Below, in pieces: positions 28,915 through 35,345 of a DNA stretch of 35,345 nt. Every line of letters starts with the position of its first letter. The stretch's first letter is position 1. The translations under genes were made by a program, and so were the position numbers. The notes under the pieces are model-generated. The model was not told where the DNA came from, searched no databases, and was given only the letters and a program-made list of their open reading frames with translations. Source of the DNA: a virus. The stretch lies in IMG/VR virus record IMGVR_UViG_3300022752_000205, positions 1-35,345 of that record; one strand, given 5' to 3'.

Positions 28915-30317
28915 AAGAGAACGTCTTTGCCCAGTGGGTAGACCGATATCAGCCTGATCCAGTCTTGTTTGTGCAAGAGGTGTTGGGGGTTGACCCTGAC
29001 CCGTGGCAGATTGAGTTTTTGAAGGCCATTGCACGGGGTGATCGGAAGATAAGTGTCAGAAGTGGCCACGGGGTGGGGAAAAGTACGGCAAGCAGCTGGG
29101 CCATGCTCTGGTACTTTATGACGCGGTCTCCGGTCAAGGTGGTGGTCACTGCACCGACAAGCAGCCAGCTTTATGACGCGATGTTTGCGGAGCTGAAGCG
29201 CTGGATCAATGCGATGCCTTTGCCTTTGCAGCAGTTACTGACTGTCAAGCAAGAGAGGATTGAGTTTAATGCTGCACCGACTGAGATGTTTATTTCGGCC
29301 AGGACAAGTCGGGCCGAGCAGCCGGAAGCCTTGCAGGGAATTCACTCAGAGAATGTGATGCTGGTGGCTGATGAGGCTTCTGGTGTGCCAGAGCAAGTGT
29401 TCGAGGCCGCGGCTGGCTCGATGTCGGGGCATAACGCGGTGACGCTGCTTTTGGGCAATCCAGTGAGAAATAGTGGGTTTTTCTACGACACTCACACGCG
29501 CCTGGCTGATGAGTGGACTACGTTTCAAGTGGCCTGCACTGATTCGCCAAGGGTGTCGGATGAGTACGTCAAAGAGATGGCCATGCGCTATGGCGAGGAA
29601 AGCAACGTCTACCGGATCAGGGTGATTGGTGAGTTTCCGAAGGGGGATGACGACACTGTCATTGCCATGGATTTGCTGGAAAGTGCTTTGAATCGGGATG
29701 TCGCGCCAAGTGACTATGCGCCCATGATCTGGGGCTTGGATGTGGCGCGGTTTGGTAGTGACAGATCAGCTCTGTGCAAGCGCCAGGGCAATGCTGTGAC
29801 TGAGGCTATTCGGACATGGAAAAATCTGGACCTGATGCAATTGACTGGTGCGGTGGTGGCCGAGTATCAGGCATTGCCACCCAGCCAGCAGCCAAAGGAA
29901 ATACTGGTCGATTCGATTGGCCTTGGAGCTGGCGTGGTGGACAGGCTGCGGGAGCTGGGCCTGCCAGCGCGTGGGATCAATGTGAGTGAATCACCCGCGA
30001 TGGGTGGAACTTACAGGAATCTGAAAGCAGAGCTGTGGTATCGGGCCAGAGCCTGGCTTGAGGCTAGAGACTGCAAGATGCCAAAGGATGATGTCTTGAT
30101 TGCCGAGCTGGCCACAGTGCGGTACTCATTCACCAGCAACGGCAAGATCGCCATCGAGGGGAAAGACGAGATCAAGAGACGCGGCCTGCCAAGCCCAGAC
30201 AAGGCCGATGCCTTTGTCCTGACATTTGCGTCTGATGCGATTGCAGGGATGTACGGGTCAAGTGGATCAGGAAAGTGGTCGCAACCCCTGCGCAGAAACC
30301 TTGTGCGGGTTGCATAA
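28911..30317 (+). CDS. terL: Terminase large subunit
   Basis: This 468-aa packaging motor and headful nuclease has Walker A SGHGVGKST (51-59), Walker B VMLVADEA (149-156) with catalytic Glu155, and the coupling segment LLLGNP (about 179-184). The RNase H-like nuclease core has D277 (IWGLDVARFG), D334 (ILVDSIGLG) and D430/D433 (SPDKADAF). The start GTG 28911 overlaps the zinc-ribbon gene stop (GTGA) with GAGGGG upstream. The in-frame extension to 28845 is rejected because it lies inside that gene. The nuclease acidic residues are intact. Confidence 0.92.
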   Translation: MKENVFAQWVDRYQPDPVLFVQEVLGVDPDPWQIEFLKAIARGDRKISVRSGHGVGKSTASSWAMLWYFMTRSPVKVVVTAPTSSQLYDAMFAELKRWINAMPLPLQQLLTVKQERIEFNAAPTEMFISARTSRAEQPEALQGIHSENVMLVADEASGVPEQVFEAAAGSMSGHNAVTLLLGNPVRNSGFFYDTHTRLADEWTTFQVACTDSPRVSDEYVKEMAMRYGEESNVYRIRVIGEFPKGDDDTVIAMDLLESALNRDVAPSDYAPMIWGLDVARFGSDRSALCKRQGNAVTEAIRTWKNLDLMQLTGAVVAEYQALPPSQQPKEILVDSIGLGAGVVDRLRELGLPARGINVSESPAMGGTYRNLKAELWYRARAWLEARDCKMPKDDVLIAELATVRYSFTSNGKIAIEGKDEIKRRGLPSPDKADAFVLTFASDAIAGMYGSSGSGKWSQPLRRNLVRVA

Positions 30318-30325
30318 TTCGGGTA

Positions 30326-30354
30326 TTGACAAACCAATGGGGGAATCCTATGAA
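30326..30354 (+). promoter_or_regulatory. Possible promoter after terL
   Basis: Perfect -35 TTGACA (30326-30331), a 17-base spacer and -10-like TATGAA (30349-30354, 4/6). The -10 overlaps the ATG of the 62-aa gene, so such a promoter would serve the genes from 30538 on rather than that gene. Low confidence. Confidence 0.25.
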
Positions 30355-30538
30355 GGCGATGACGAAAGCGCAAAAGAAGGTCGGCAAGGTAATGGGTGAG
30401 TACAAAGCTGGCAAGCTCCACAGCGGTGGAACTGGCAAAATTGTTAAGAATCCTAAACAGGCCATTGCCATTGCAATGTCTGAAGCAAAGATGCCAATGC
30501 GCGGTCAGCGCACGGCCACAAACAAGGCGAAAAAATAA
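30350..30538 (+). CDS. 62-aa basic protein, DUF6496-like
   Basis: ATG 30350 with GGGGGA upstream encodes a Lys-rich peptide with the recognisable segments KKVGKVMGEYKAGKLHSGGT and GKIVKNPKQAIAIAMSEA. I associate this pattern with DUF6496-type small phage and bacterial proteins. It is probably nucleic-acid binding. The stop meets the next start as TAATG. Confidence 0.65.
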   Translation: MKAMTKAQKKVGKVMGEYKAGKLHSGGTGKIVKNPKQAIAIAMSEAKMPMRGQRTATNKAKK

Positions 30539-31017
30539 TGGCTACTATGCAGCGCACCATGAGCCAGGTCATGGACCGAGAAGAGGGCGAGGACATGAGC
30601 GCAGGCGAGAACTGCCCTATGCCCACGCAAGACATTACCCTCAATCTGAAAAACCGCGCCAAGGCAATCACCAGCGCGGCCTATGGTCCTGAGAATCCCA
30701 AACTGCCTAATGAGGCTTTTTGGCGCAAGAAGGCTGACCAGTGGGATGTGAGCATGGATGACGCAAAGCAGAGCCTATGCGGTAACTGCGCAGCGTTTAA
30801 CGTGTCTGACAACATCAAAGAGTGCATTGCCCAAGGCATTGGCATGGAAGCTGACCCATGGGGAACAATCAAGTTGGCCGATCTCGGTTATTGCGAAATC
30901 TTTGATTTCAAGTGCGCAGCAAGCAGAACTTGTGATGCATGGGTGGTCGGTGGTCCGAACACGGGTGAGCAAGAGGGTGAAGAATCTGAAGACTATGAAG
31001 AGGGAGAAGAGGAATGA
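30538..31017 (+). CDS. Conserved Cys-rich phage protein, probable metal or Fe-S binder
   Basis: In this 159-aa protein a central Cys-rich part (LCGNCAAFNVSDNIKECI, GYCEIFDFKCAASRTCDAW) holds six Cys in a conserved arrangement that I recall from proteins between terminase and portal in other phages. The tail is highly acidic (EGEESEDYEEGEEE). The pattern could bind zinc or an iron-sulfur centre; no function is established. It starts in a TAATG overlap and ends in an ATGA overlap. Confidence 0.65.
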   Translation: MATMQRTMSQVMDREEGEDMSAGENCPMPTQDITLNLKNRAKAITSAAYGPENPKLPNEAFWRKKADQWDVSMDDAKQSLCGNCAAFNVSDNIKECIAQGIGMEADPWGTIKLADLGYCEIFDFKCAASRTCDAWVVGGPNTGEQEGEESEDYEEGEEE

Positions 31018-31166
31018 AACAAGGTTTGTATTCCAATATTGCAGCCAAGAGAGAGCGTATCAAGTCCGGCTCTGGTGAAAAGATGCGCAAGCCTGGTGCT
31101 AAAGGCGCGCCATCAGCTGCCGACTTCAAAGCCGCGGCCAAGACTGCAAAGAAGCCAAAGAAATGA
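31014..31166 (+). CDS. 50-aa basic small phage protein
   Basis: This encodes MKQGLYSNIAAKRERIKSGS followed by GEKMRKPGAKGAPSAADFKA and a Lys/Ala-rich end. I recall closely similar short proteins near portal and terminase genes in many phages. It is strongly basic, so DNA or capsid association is plausible. It overlaps both neighbours by ATGA. Confidence 0.65.
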   Translation: MKQGLYSNIAAKRERIKSGSGEKMRKPGAKGAPSAADFKAAAKTAKKPKK

Positions 31167-31459
31167 AGACCCCAGCCTGGCAGCGCAAAGAGGGCAAAAG
31201 CCCGTCTGGCGGCTTAAATGCCAAAGGTCGGGCCAGCGCCAAGGCCGAGGGCATGAACTTGAAAGCGCCAGTCAAGTCTGGCGACAATCCAAGACGCGCA
31301 TCATTCTTGGCGCGGATGGGCAATATGCCTGGGCCTGAAATGAAGGGTAGTGAGCCGACCAGGCTGCTGCTGAGTCTGAAGGCATGGGGTGCAAGCAGCA
31401 AAGAAGATGCACGGGCCAAAGCCAAAGCGATATCTGCAAGAAATAAGGCAAAGAAATGA
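31163..31459 (+). CDS. 98-aa basic protein, DUF6321-like
   Basis: It opens with KTPAWQRKEGKSPSGGLNAK and continues with APVKSGDNPRRASFLARMGN, PGPEMKGSEPTRLLLSLKAW and a Lys/Ala-rich end. These segments match my memory of the DUF6321 family. It is a small, very basic and probably extended protein. It starts and ends in 4-base overlaps. An RNA/DNA-binding or head-internal protein are the likely options. Confidence 0.6.
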   Translation: MKTPAWQRKEGKSPSGGLNAKGRASAKAEGMNLKAPVKSGDNPRRASFLARMGNMPGPEMKGSEPTRLLLSLKAWGASSKEDARAKAKAISARNKAKK

Positions 31460-32148
31460 TTTGTCCGATTGTCATTGCCACTGTCAAAGGCCATGGTCTG
31501 GCCGTATTGCTCGAATCCATCAGGCAATACGCGCCAGAGTGTCCGGTTTACTTGCGCGGCCCAGAGTCTGTCATCGAGCATTTTGATGCCGATTACAAAA
31601 TCTATGGCCTGCCAAGGAGCTTTGGCGAGGACTATAACGAGGTGATCGAGGCGGCCATGAAAGACTGGTCGTCTTGCATTGTGGCCAATGACGATGTAGT
31701 GCTGACACCTACCAGTGTGAAGGTGCTGATGGAAGATGTGTCCATTGTCAGGACCATGAACAGCTACAAAGCTGGGTGGGTCGCATCAAGAACTGATGCA
31801 GCTCCACCTTGTCAAAATGTGCGGGTTAGTGAGCCAGATGAGAAGCTCTACTTTTACAAATTTCCGTCTGAGTCACACATCAAACTGGCCCAAATAATTA
31901 GCCCAATCTTTGCATGGATATCAAGTGATGCATTTGAAGAGGCAAAGTTTCCCCCTCTGAATTGGTACTCAGATGATGTGCATTGTATGGACTTAATCAA
32001 AAAAGGCTATGGCCACTATGTGAGTGCCAGTTATGTCCACCACATTGGCTCAAACACCATTGGCTTTAATGCGCAAAAACTGCATGAAGATTCGCTGCCA
32101 TGGCTTAGAAAGAATCGACCCGAATATGCGAGTGCCTGGTTTGATTGA
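31456..32148 (+). CDS. Glycosyltransferase-like protein (GT-A)
   Basis: This 230-aa protein opens CPIVIATVKGHGLAVLLESI, then SCIVANDDVVLTPTSVKVLM (about 73-92), which contains the Asp-Asp metal motif of GT-A enzymes. A late WYSDDVHCMDLIKKGY and a VHHIG segment correspond to the catalytic-acid helix and the metal-binding His. This supports a nucleotide-sugar transferase, though the motif is NDD rather than DxD. It overlaps the preceding gene by ATGA and the next, also glycosyltransferase-like, by about 23 bases. The pair may act on the same acceptor. Confidence 0.65.
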   Translation: MICPIVIATVKGHGLAVLLESIRQYAPECPVYLRGPESVIEHFDADYKIYGLPRSFGEDYNEVIEAAMKDWSSCIVANDDVVLTPTSVKVLMEDVSIVRTMNSYKAGWVASRTDAAPPCQNVRVSEPDEKLYFYKFPSESHIKLAQIISPIFAWISSDAFEEAKFPPLNWYSDDVHCMDLIKKGYGHYVSASYVHHIGSNTIGFNAQKLHEDSLPWLRKNRPEYASAWFD

Positions 32149-32734
32149 TGTATTCGCGGTGGCTTATGAGCGCACCAATGAAATGCGGGTATTTGTGCAG
32201 TCTTGGATAAATCAGAGTGCAGACAACTGGCGACTTACAGTCATTCACGATGGGCCAAGCACCGAGTTTGAGCAGGCAATGCGGCCACTGGCCAAGCAGA
32301 TGCCAGAGAAAATCAAGTATTTTTGCACAGAGTCTAGATTCAACGACTACGGGCATTCTTTGAGGCAGATTGGGATTGAGCAGGCCACGGGCGATTATTT
32401 GCTGCTGACCAATGCGGATAATTACTTTATCCCAAGAGCAGTAGAAATTTTGAACGTGGCCACTGGGCAACCTGATGTCATTTTGTTTGACATGGTGCAT
32501 TCCCACAACCGGCCTGGCGGTAGAGATTTGCCGCCTTATTCTTACTTTGAAACAAGTTATAGGCGCAATTCAATTGATATAAGTGCAGCAATTGTGAAGA
32601 CAGACAGAGCTAAAAAAGTTGGATTTCGAGACAAAGGCTATGCTGGAGATGCAAGCTATTTTGAAGATATCTTGTTAAATGACCAAAATATTTTGGTGGT
32701 AAAACTGCCGCATATTCTGTTTGTTCACAATTAG
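32126..32734 (+). CDS. GT2-family glycosyltransferase-like protein
   Basis: This protein has about 202 aa. The opening LIDVFAVAYERTNEMRVFVQ, then WRLTVIHDGPS (strand with the nucleotide-binding Asp), ATGDYLLLTNADNYFIP (DxD-like NAD motif) and a C-terminal DASYFEDILL match the GT2 layout. The start is uncertain: ATG 32126, GTG 32132 and TTG 32141 are all in frame and all overlap the preceding gene; none has a strong Shine-Dalgarno. It is one of three glycosyltransferase-like genes in the genome. Confidence 0.7.
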   Translation: MRVPGLIDVFAVAYERTNEMRVFVQSWINQSADNWRLTVIHDGPSTEFEQAMRPLAKQMPEKIKYFCTESRFNDYGHSLRQIGIEQATGDYLLLTNADNYFIPRAVEILNVATGQPDVILFDMVHSHNRPGGRDLPPYSYFETSYRRNSIDISAAIVKTDRAKKVGFRDKGYAGDASYFEDILLNDQNILVVKLPHILFVHN

Positions 32735-32765
32735 AATTGATTTGAGCCATACAAAAGGATTCCCC

Positions 32766-34982
32766 ATGAACGAGCAAGACATCACCAGCGCCATCAATAC
32801 CGACATTGCAGCCACCGAGCCAATGGATGATGCAGAGCTGCAAGCGATCATCACGCAAGACCTGACCGATGCAGTGAGTTATGTGGACAGTGATCTGTCA
32901 CCTACACGCGCCAAGGGGACTGAATACTATCGCGGTGATTTATTTGGTAATGAGGTCGAAGGCAATAGTAAAGTGGTGGCCATGGAAGTGCGGGACACTG
33001 TCTCGGCCATGCTGCCAAGCCTGATGCGCGTTTTCTTTAATTCTGAGAATGTGGTGGAATTTGCACCCCGTGGACCAGAAGATGTGAAGATGGCCCAGCA
33101 GGCGACCGACTATGCAAACTATGTTTTCCAGAATGACAACAACGGGTTTTTGACCAGTTATGCCATTTTCAAAGATGCATTGGTGCGTAAATGCGGCATT
33201 GCCAAATTCTGGTGGGAAGACGAAGAGAAAGTCCGAATCGAAGAGTACACCGGCCTAGACGACCAGACGCTAGAGATGCTGATGCAAGAGCCTGGTGCAA
33301 AGGTCAAGATTGTGGTGTCTTATCCTGACCCACAAATTGACGAAATGCAGATTAGCACTGTAGACCCAATGACTGGCCAGCCAGTTATGAATCCACCCGC
33401 CATGGTGCATGATGTGCAGATCAAGCGCATCACAAAGGATGGCCGGATCAGGATCATGGCCGTGCCACCCGAAGAGCTACTATTGGACAGACGCGCCAGA
33501 TCGTTTGACGATTCGACCATCATTGCCCACCGGCAAATGGCCACCATGGCTGATTTGTTGGCTATGGGTTATGACCAGGATGAGATTGAAGAGAATATGT
33601 CTTCAACCGACTTGGACAGCAATGACGAATATTTAGCGCGTCAGCCACTGTCCACGACATTTGGCACAAATGACGCTGCCAATCCCATGATGCGCAGAGT
33701 GCTTTACATCGAGGCTTATTCCCGTGTGGACTTTGATGGTGACGGCATTGCAGAGCTGCGCAAGGTCTGTTGCATGGGTGGTGGCTATAAGGTGGTGCGT
33801 AATTTGCCAGCCAGCTACATTCCATTTGCTGACTTTCCCTGCGACCCAGAGCCACACACAAGCCCACTTGAGGCGATGTCGATTTTTGACATCACCCGCG
33901 ACTTGCAAGAAATCAAGTCTGAAATACTCAGGAACACATTGGACAGTCTGGCCCAGTCCATTCACCCGCGCACGGCAGTGGTGGAAGGTCAAGTCAATAT
34001 CGATGATGTCTTGAACAACGAGACTGGCGCGATCATTCGCATGAGAGCGCCTGGCATGGTCCAGCCTTTAACGACTCCATTTGTGGGTCAGGCTGCATTC
34101 CCAATGATGGAATACATGGACCAGATCAAAGAAGATCGCACGGGCATGAGCAAGGCGGCCATGGGTCTGAATGCTGATGCATTGCAGTCAAGCACCAAGG
34201 CAGCTGTGAATGCAACGATCAATGCCAGCCAAGGTCGTATTGAGCTGACAGCTCGAATCTTGGCTGAAGGCATGAAAAAGCTATTCAAGGGCATTTTGTT
34301 CTTGGCCACAACGCACCAGGACAAAGCGCGAATGGTGCGTATGCGCAATGAGTGGGTGCAGATCGATCCAAGATTCTGGGACACCAGCATGGATGCCAAC
34401 ATCAATATTGCCCTGGGCAATGGCGACACCAACGAGAAACTGCAAGCGCTGATGATGATCATGTCCAAGCAAGAGCAAATCTTGCAACAACTTGGCCCAA
34501 CCAATCCCTTGGTCACGCCCCAGCAGTTTAGTAATACCCTGCGAAAAATCGTAGAGTTATCTGGCTTTAAAGACTCAACCAGCTTTTTTCAGAATATCCC
34601 TGCTGACTATGTGCCACCCACGCCACCACAAAAGCCAAGCCCCGAAGAGGTGCTGGCCCAAGTGCAGGCCGAGTCGATCAAGGCAGATATCCAGAAGAAA
34701 GCGGCAGAGCTGGAGCTAAAGCGCCAGCAGATGATCATGGATGACGATCTGACCCGCGACAAAATGGCTCAAGATTTGTATCTCAAAAAGTATGAAATTG
34801 AGTTAAAGTACAAATCACAGATCAGCACAGCGGAAATTGACGCTGCGCAGAATATTGATCGTGAAGCAATGCGTCAGCAGGCATTGTTGGCCCAGCAGCA
34901 GGCGGCACAGTTTGTGTCCCAGCCGCAGCCACCAGCGCCTGAGATGATGCCCCCATCAACCTTTCAAGGAATGGCACAGTAA
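32766..34982 (+). CDS. Portal protein (SU10/P22-like)
   Basis: This 738-aa protein forms the dodecameric portal at one capsid vertex, through which DNA enters. Recognisable parts: SPTRAKGTEYYRGDLFGNE and MEVRDTVSAMLPSLMRVFF in the N-terminal third, FKDALVRKCGIAKFWWEDEE, RVDFDGDGIAELRKVCCMGG in the middle, and EILRNTLDSLAQSIHPRTAV. The C-terminal 120 residues form a long charged coiled-coil (barrel) segment followed by a Pro/Gln-rich end. The length is in the range of P22 gp1 (725 aa). ATG 32766 with AAAGGA upstream is preferred over an in-frame start at 32721. Confidence 0.9.
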   Translation: MNEQDITSAINTDIAATEPMDDAELQAIITQDLTDAVSYVDSDLSPTRAKGTEYYRGDLFGNEVEGNSKVVAMEVRDTVSAMLPSLMRVFFNSENVVEFAPRGPEDVKMAQQATDYANYVFQNDNNGFLTSYAIFKDALVRKCGIAKFWWEDEEKVRIEEYTGLDDQTLEMLMQEPGAKVKIVVSYPDPQIDEMQISTVDPMTGQPVMNPPAMVHDVQIKRITKDGRIRIMAVPPEELLLDRRARSFDDSTIIAHRQMATMADLLAMGYDQDEIEENMSSTDLDSNDEYLARQPLSTTFGTNDAANPMMRRVLYIEAYSRVDFDGDGIAELRKVCCMGGGYKVVRNLPASYIPFADFPCDPEPHTSPLEAMSIFDITRDLQEIKSEILRNTLDSLAQSIHPRTAVVEGQVNIDDVLNNETGAIIRMRAPGMVQPLTTPFVGQAAFPMMEYMDQIKEDRTGMSKAAMGLNADALQSSTKAAVNATINASQGRIELTARILAEGMKKLFKGILFLATTHQDKARMVRMRNEWVQIDPRFWDTSMDANINIALGNGDTNEKLQALMMIMSKQEQILQQLGPTNPLVTPQQFSNTLRKIVELSGFKDSTSFFQNIPADYVPPTPPQKPSPEEVLAQVQAESIKADIQKKAAELELKRQQMIMDDDLTRDKMAQDLYLKKYEIELKYKSQISTAEIDAAQNIDREAMRQQALLAQQQAAQFVSQPQPPAPEMMPPSTFQGMAQ

Positions 34983-35240
34983 GTGACAAACGAAGACCTG
35001 GTAAGTAAAGGCCGAAAGGCCAAGCAATTGCTGGAGGATGAAACCCTCAATGCAGCAATTACAAAATTGGAAAACGACCAACTTTGGGCATTTAAATCAT
35101 CTAAACCCGAAGAGTCTGCGAGGCGCGAAACCGCATGGTGTATGTTGCAGGCCATTGATGGCCTAAGACAAGAGTTGGTCAAAGTAATGGACAACGGAAA
35201 AATTGCACAGAATGCGATAAGCAAATCACAGAAAATCTAA
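34983..35240 (+). CDS. 85-aa conserved helical protein between portal and scaffold
   Basis: The GTG 34983 follows the portal stop with no gap. The protein (TNEDLVSKGRKAKQLLEDET, WAFKSSKPEESARRETAWCM) is helical and charged. Small proteins of this pattern lie between portal and scaffold or coat in other phages. A portal-assembly or head role is inferred. A second allele of its last four codons is seen at 1-15. Confidence 0.65.
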   Translation: MTNEDLVSKGRKAKQLLEDETLNAAITKLENDQLWAFKSSKPEESARRETAWCMLQAIDGLRQELVKVMDNGKIAQNAISKSQKI

Positions 35241-35246
35241 TTTAAA

Positions 35247-35345
35247 AAAATACTATGGCAGAAATACAATCAATGAATATGGCCGATGCGGCCAGTGCTA
35301 TCTCGGCAATGTTAGCCCCCGAACAGGGACAAGCAGAACTTGACG
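35247..35345. repeat. Right copy of the terminal overlap
   Basis: Identical to 22-120 over 99 bases. The preceding 21 bases (35226-35246) match 1-21 with six differences. When closing the circle, one copy should be removed, giving a unique length of about 35225 bases. Confidence 0.9.
35255..35345 (+). CDS. Scaffolding protein, 5' end (duplicate of 30-120)
   Basis: The first 30 codons of the scaffold gene, cut by the window end. Same DNA as bases 30-120; the full gene is at 30-1010. Confidence 0.9.
   Translation, partial: MAEIQSMNMADAASAISAMLAPEQGQAELD

Noticed and set aside
1-35345. tRNA genes, integrase, attachment sites, insertion sequences
   Set aside because: I looked for tRNA-like cloverleaf ends, recombinase motifs and IS-like inverted repeats and saw none I could support by eye; a tRNAscan and HMM search would settle this.

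Overview
The window is an essentially complete tailed-phage genome of about 35.2 kb. The last 99 bases repeat bases 22-120 exactly, so the sequence closes on itself as a circle (or circularly permuted molecule) inside the scaffold gene. The virion set is a portal and coat of the SU10 type, a scaffold, a head-tail adaptor, a P22 gp10-like tail nozzle and a run of large Ala/Gly/Gln-rich internal virion proteins. I see no tape measure, tail tube or sheath gene, which points to a short-tailed (podovirus-like) phage. Consensus DnaA boxes, an Rz/Rz1 spanin pair and lipoprotein signals point to a Gram-negative host. A (fresh)water beta- or gammaproteobacterium is a guess from gene style only. There is no integrase, tRNA, RNA polymerase or DNA polymerase gene.

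Layout. Bases 1-3873: scaffold, a major capsid gene split by a group I intron, a terminator, a small head protein, a glycosyltransferase and the adaptor. 3883-7052: receptor-contact module with a repeat-rich fibre, a small beta-rich protein, a seven-repeat beta-propeller protein and a tail-assembly-chaperone-like protein. 7049-9852: lysis cassette, a chain of start/stop-overlapping membrane microproteins, a holin candidate, nested Rz/Rz1 and a GH19 endolysin. 9888-11375: a HExxH peptidase-like protein, an HTH-metallophosphoesterase and a small membrane protein. 11401-19853: C1q-like structural protein, gp10-like nozzle, a GNAT-like protein and five internal/ejection-type proteins.

19854-21186 is a leftward operon of small genes. 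It is divided from a 66-aa Cro/CI-like gene by a 115-base divergent control region that looks like a miniature genetic switch. 21482-27603 is the replication module: ssDNA-binding protein (leftward), SNF2-type helicase, RecB/Cas4-like Fe-S nuclease, primase-polymerase/helicase and VRR-NUC nuclease. It carries an ACCGGT repeat cluster and DnaA boxes just after the primase gene. 27566-30317 is the packaging module (terS, terL), with a second origin-like segment (28085-28394: DnaA boxes, GC-rich structure, A/T-rich tract) between terS and terL. 30350-35240 holds small basic and Cys-rich conserved phage proteins, two more glycosyltransferases, the portal and a small protein leading back to the scaffold.

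How it fits together: the phage appears to make its own primer/helicase, SSB and nucleases but to borrow the host replicase and probably DnaA. Most genes are translationally coupled through ATGA, GTGA or TAATG overlaps, or through a recurrent exact 9-base spacer in which the stop codon runs into the Shine-Dalgarno. The most striking features are the 260-base ORF-less group I intron that hides the first 29 codons of the capsid gene, the phage beta-propeller protein, the two origin-like segments, and a mismatch-bearing terminal overlap showing that the assembly mixes at least two strain variants.
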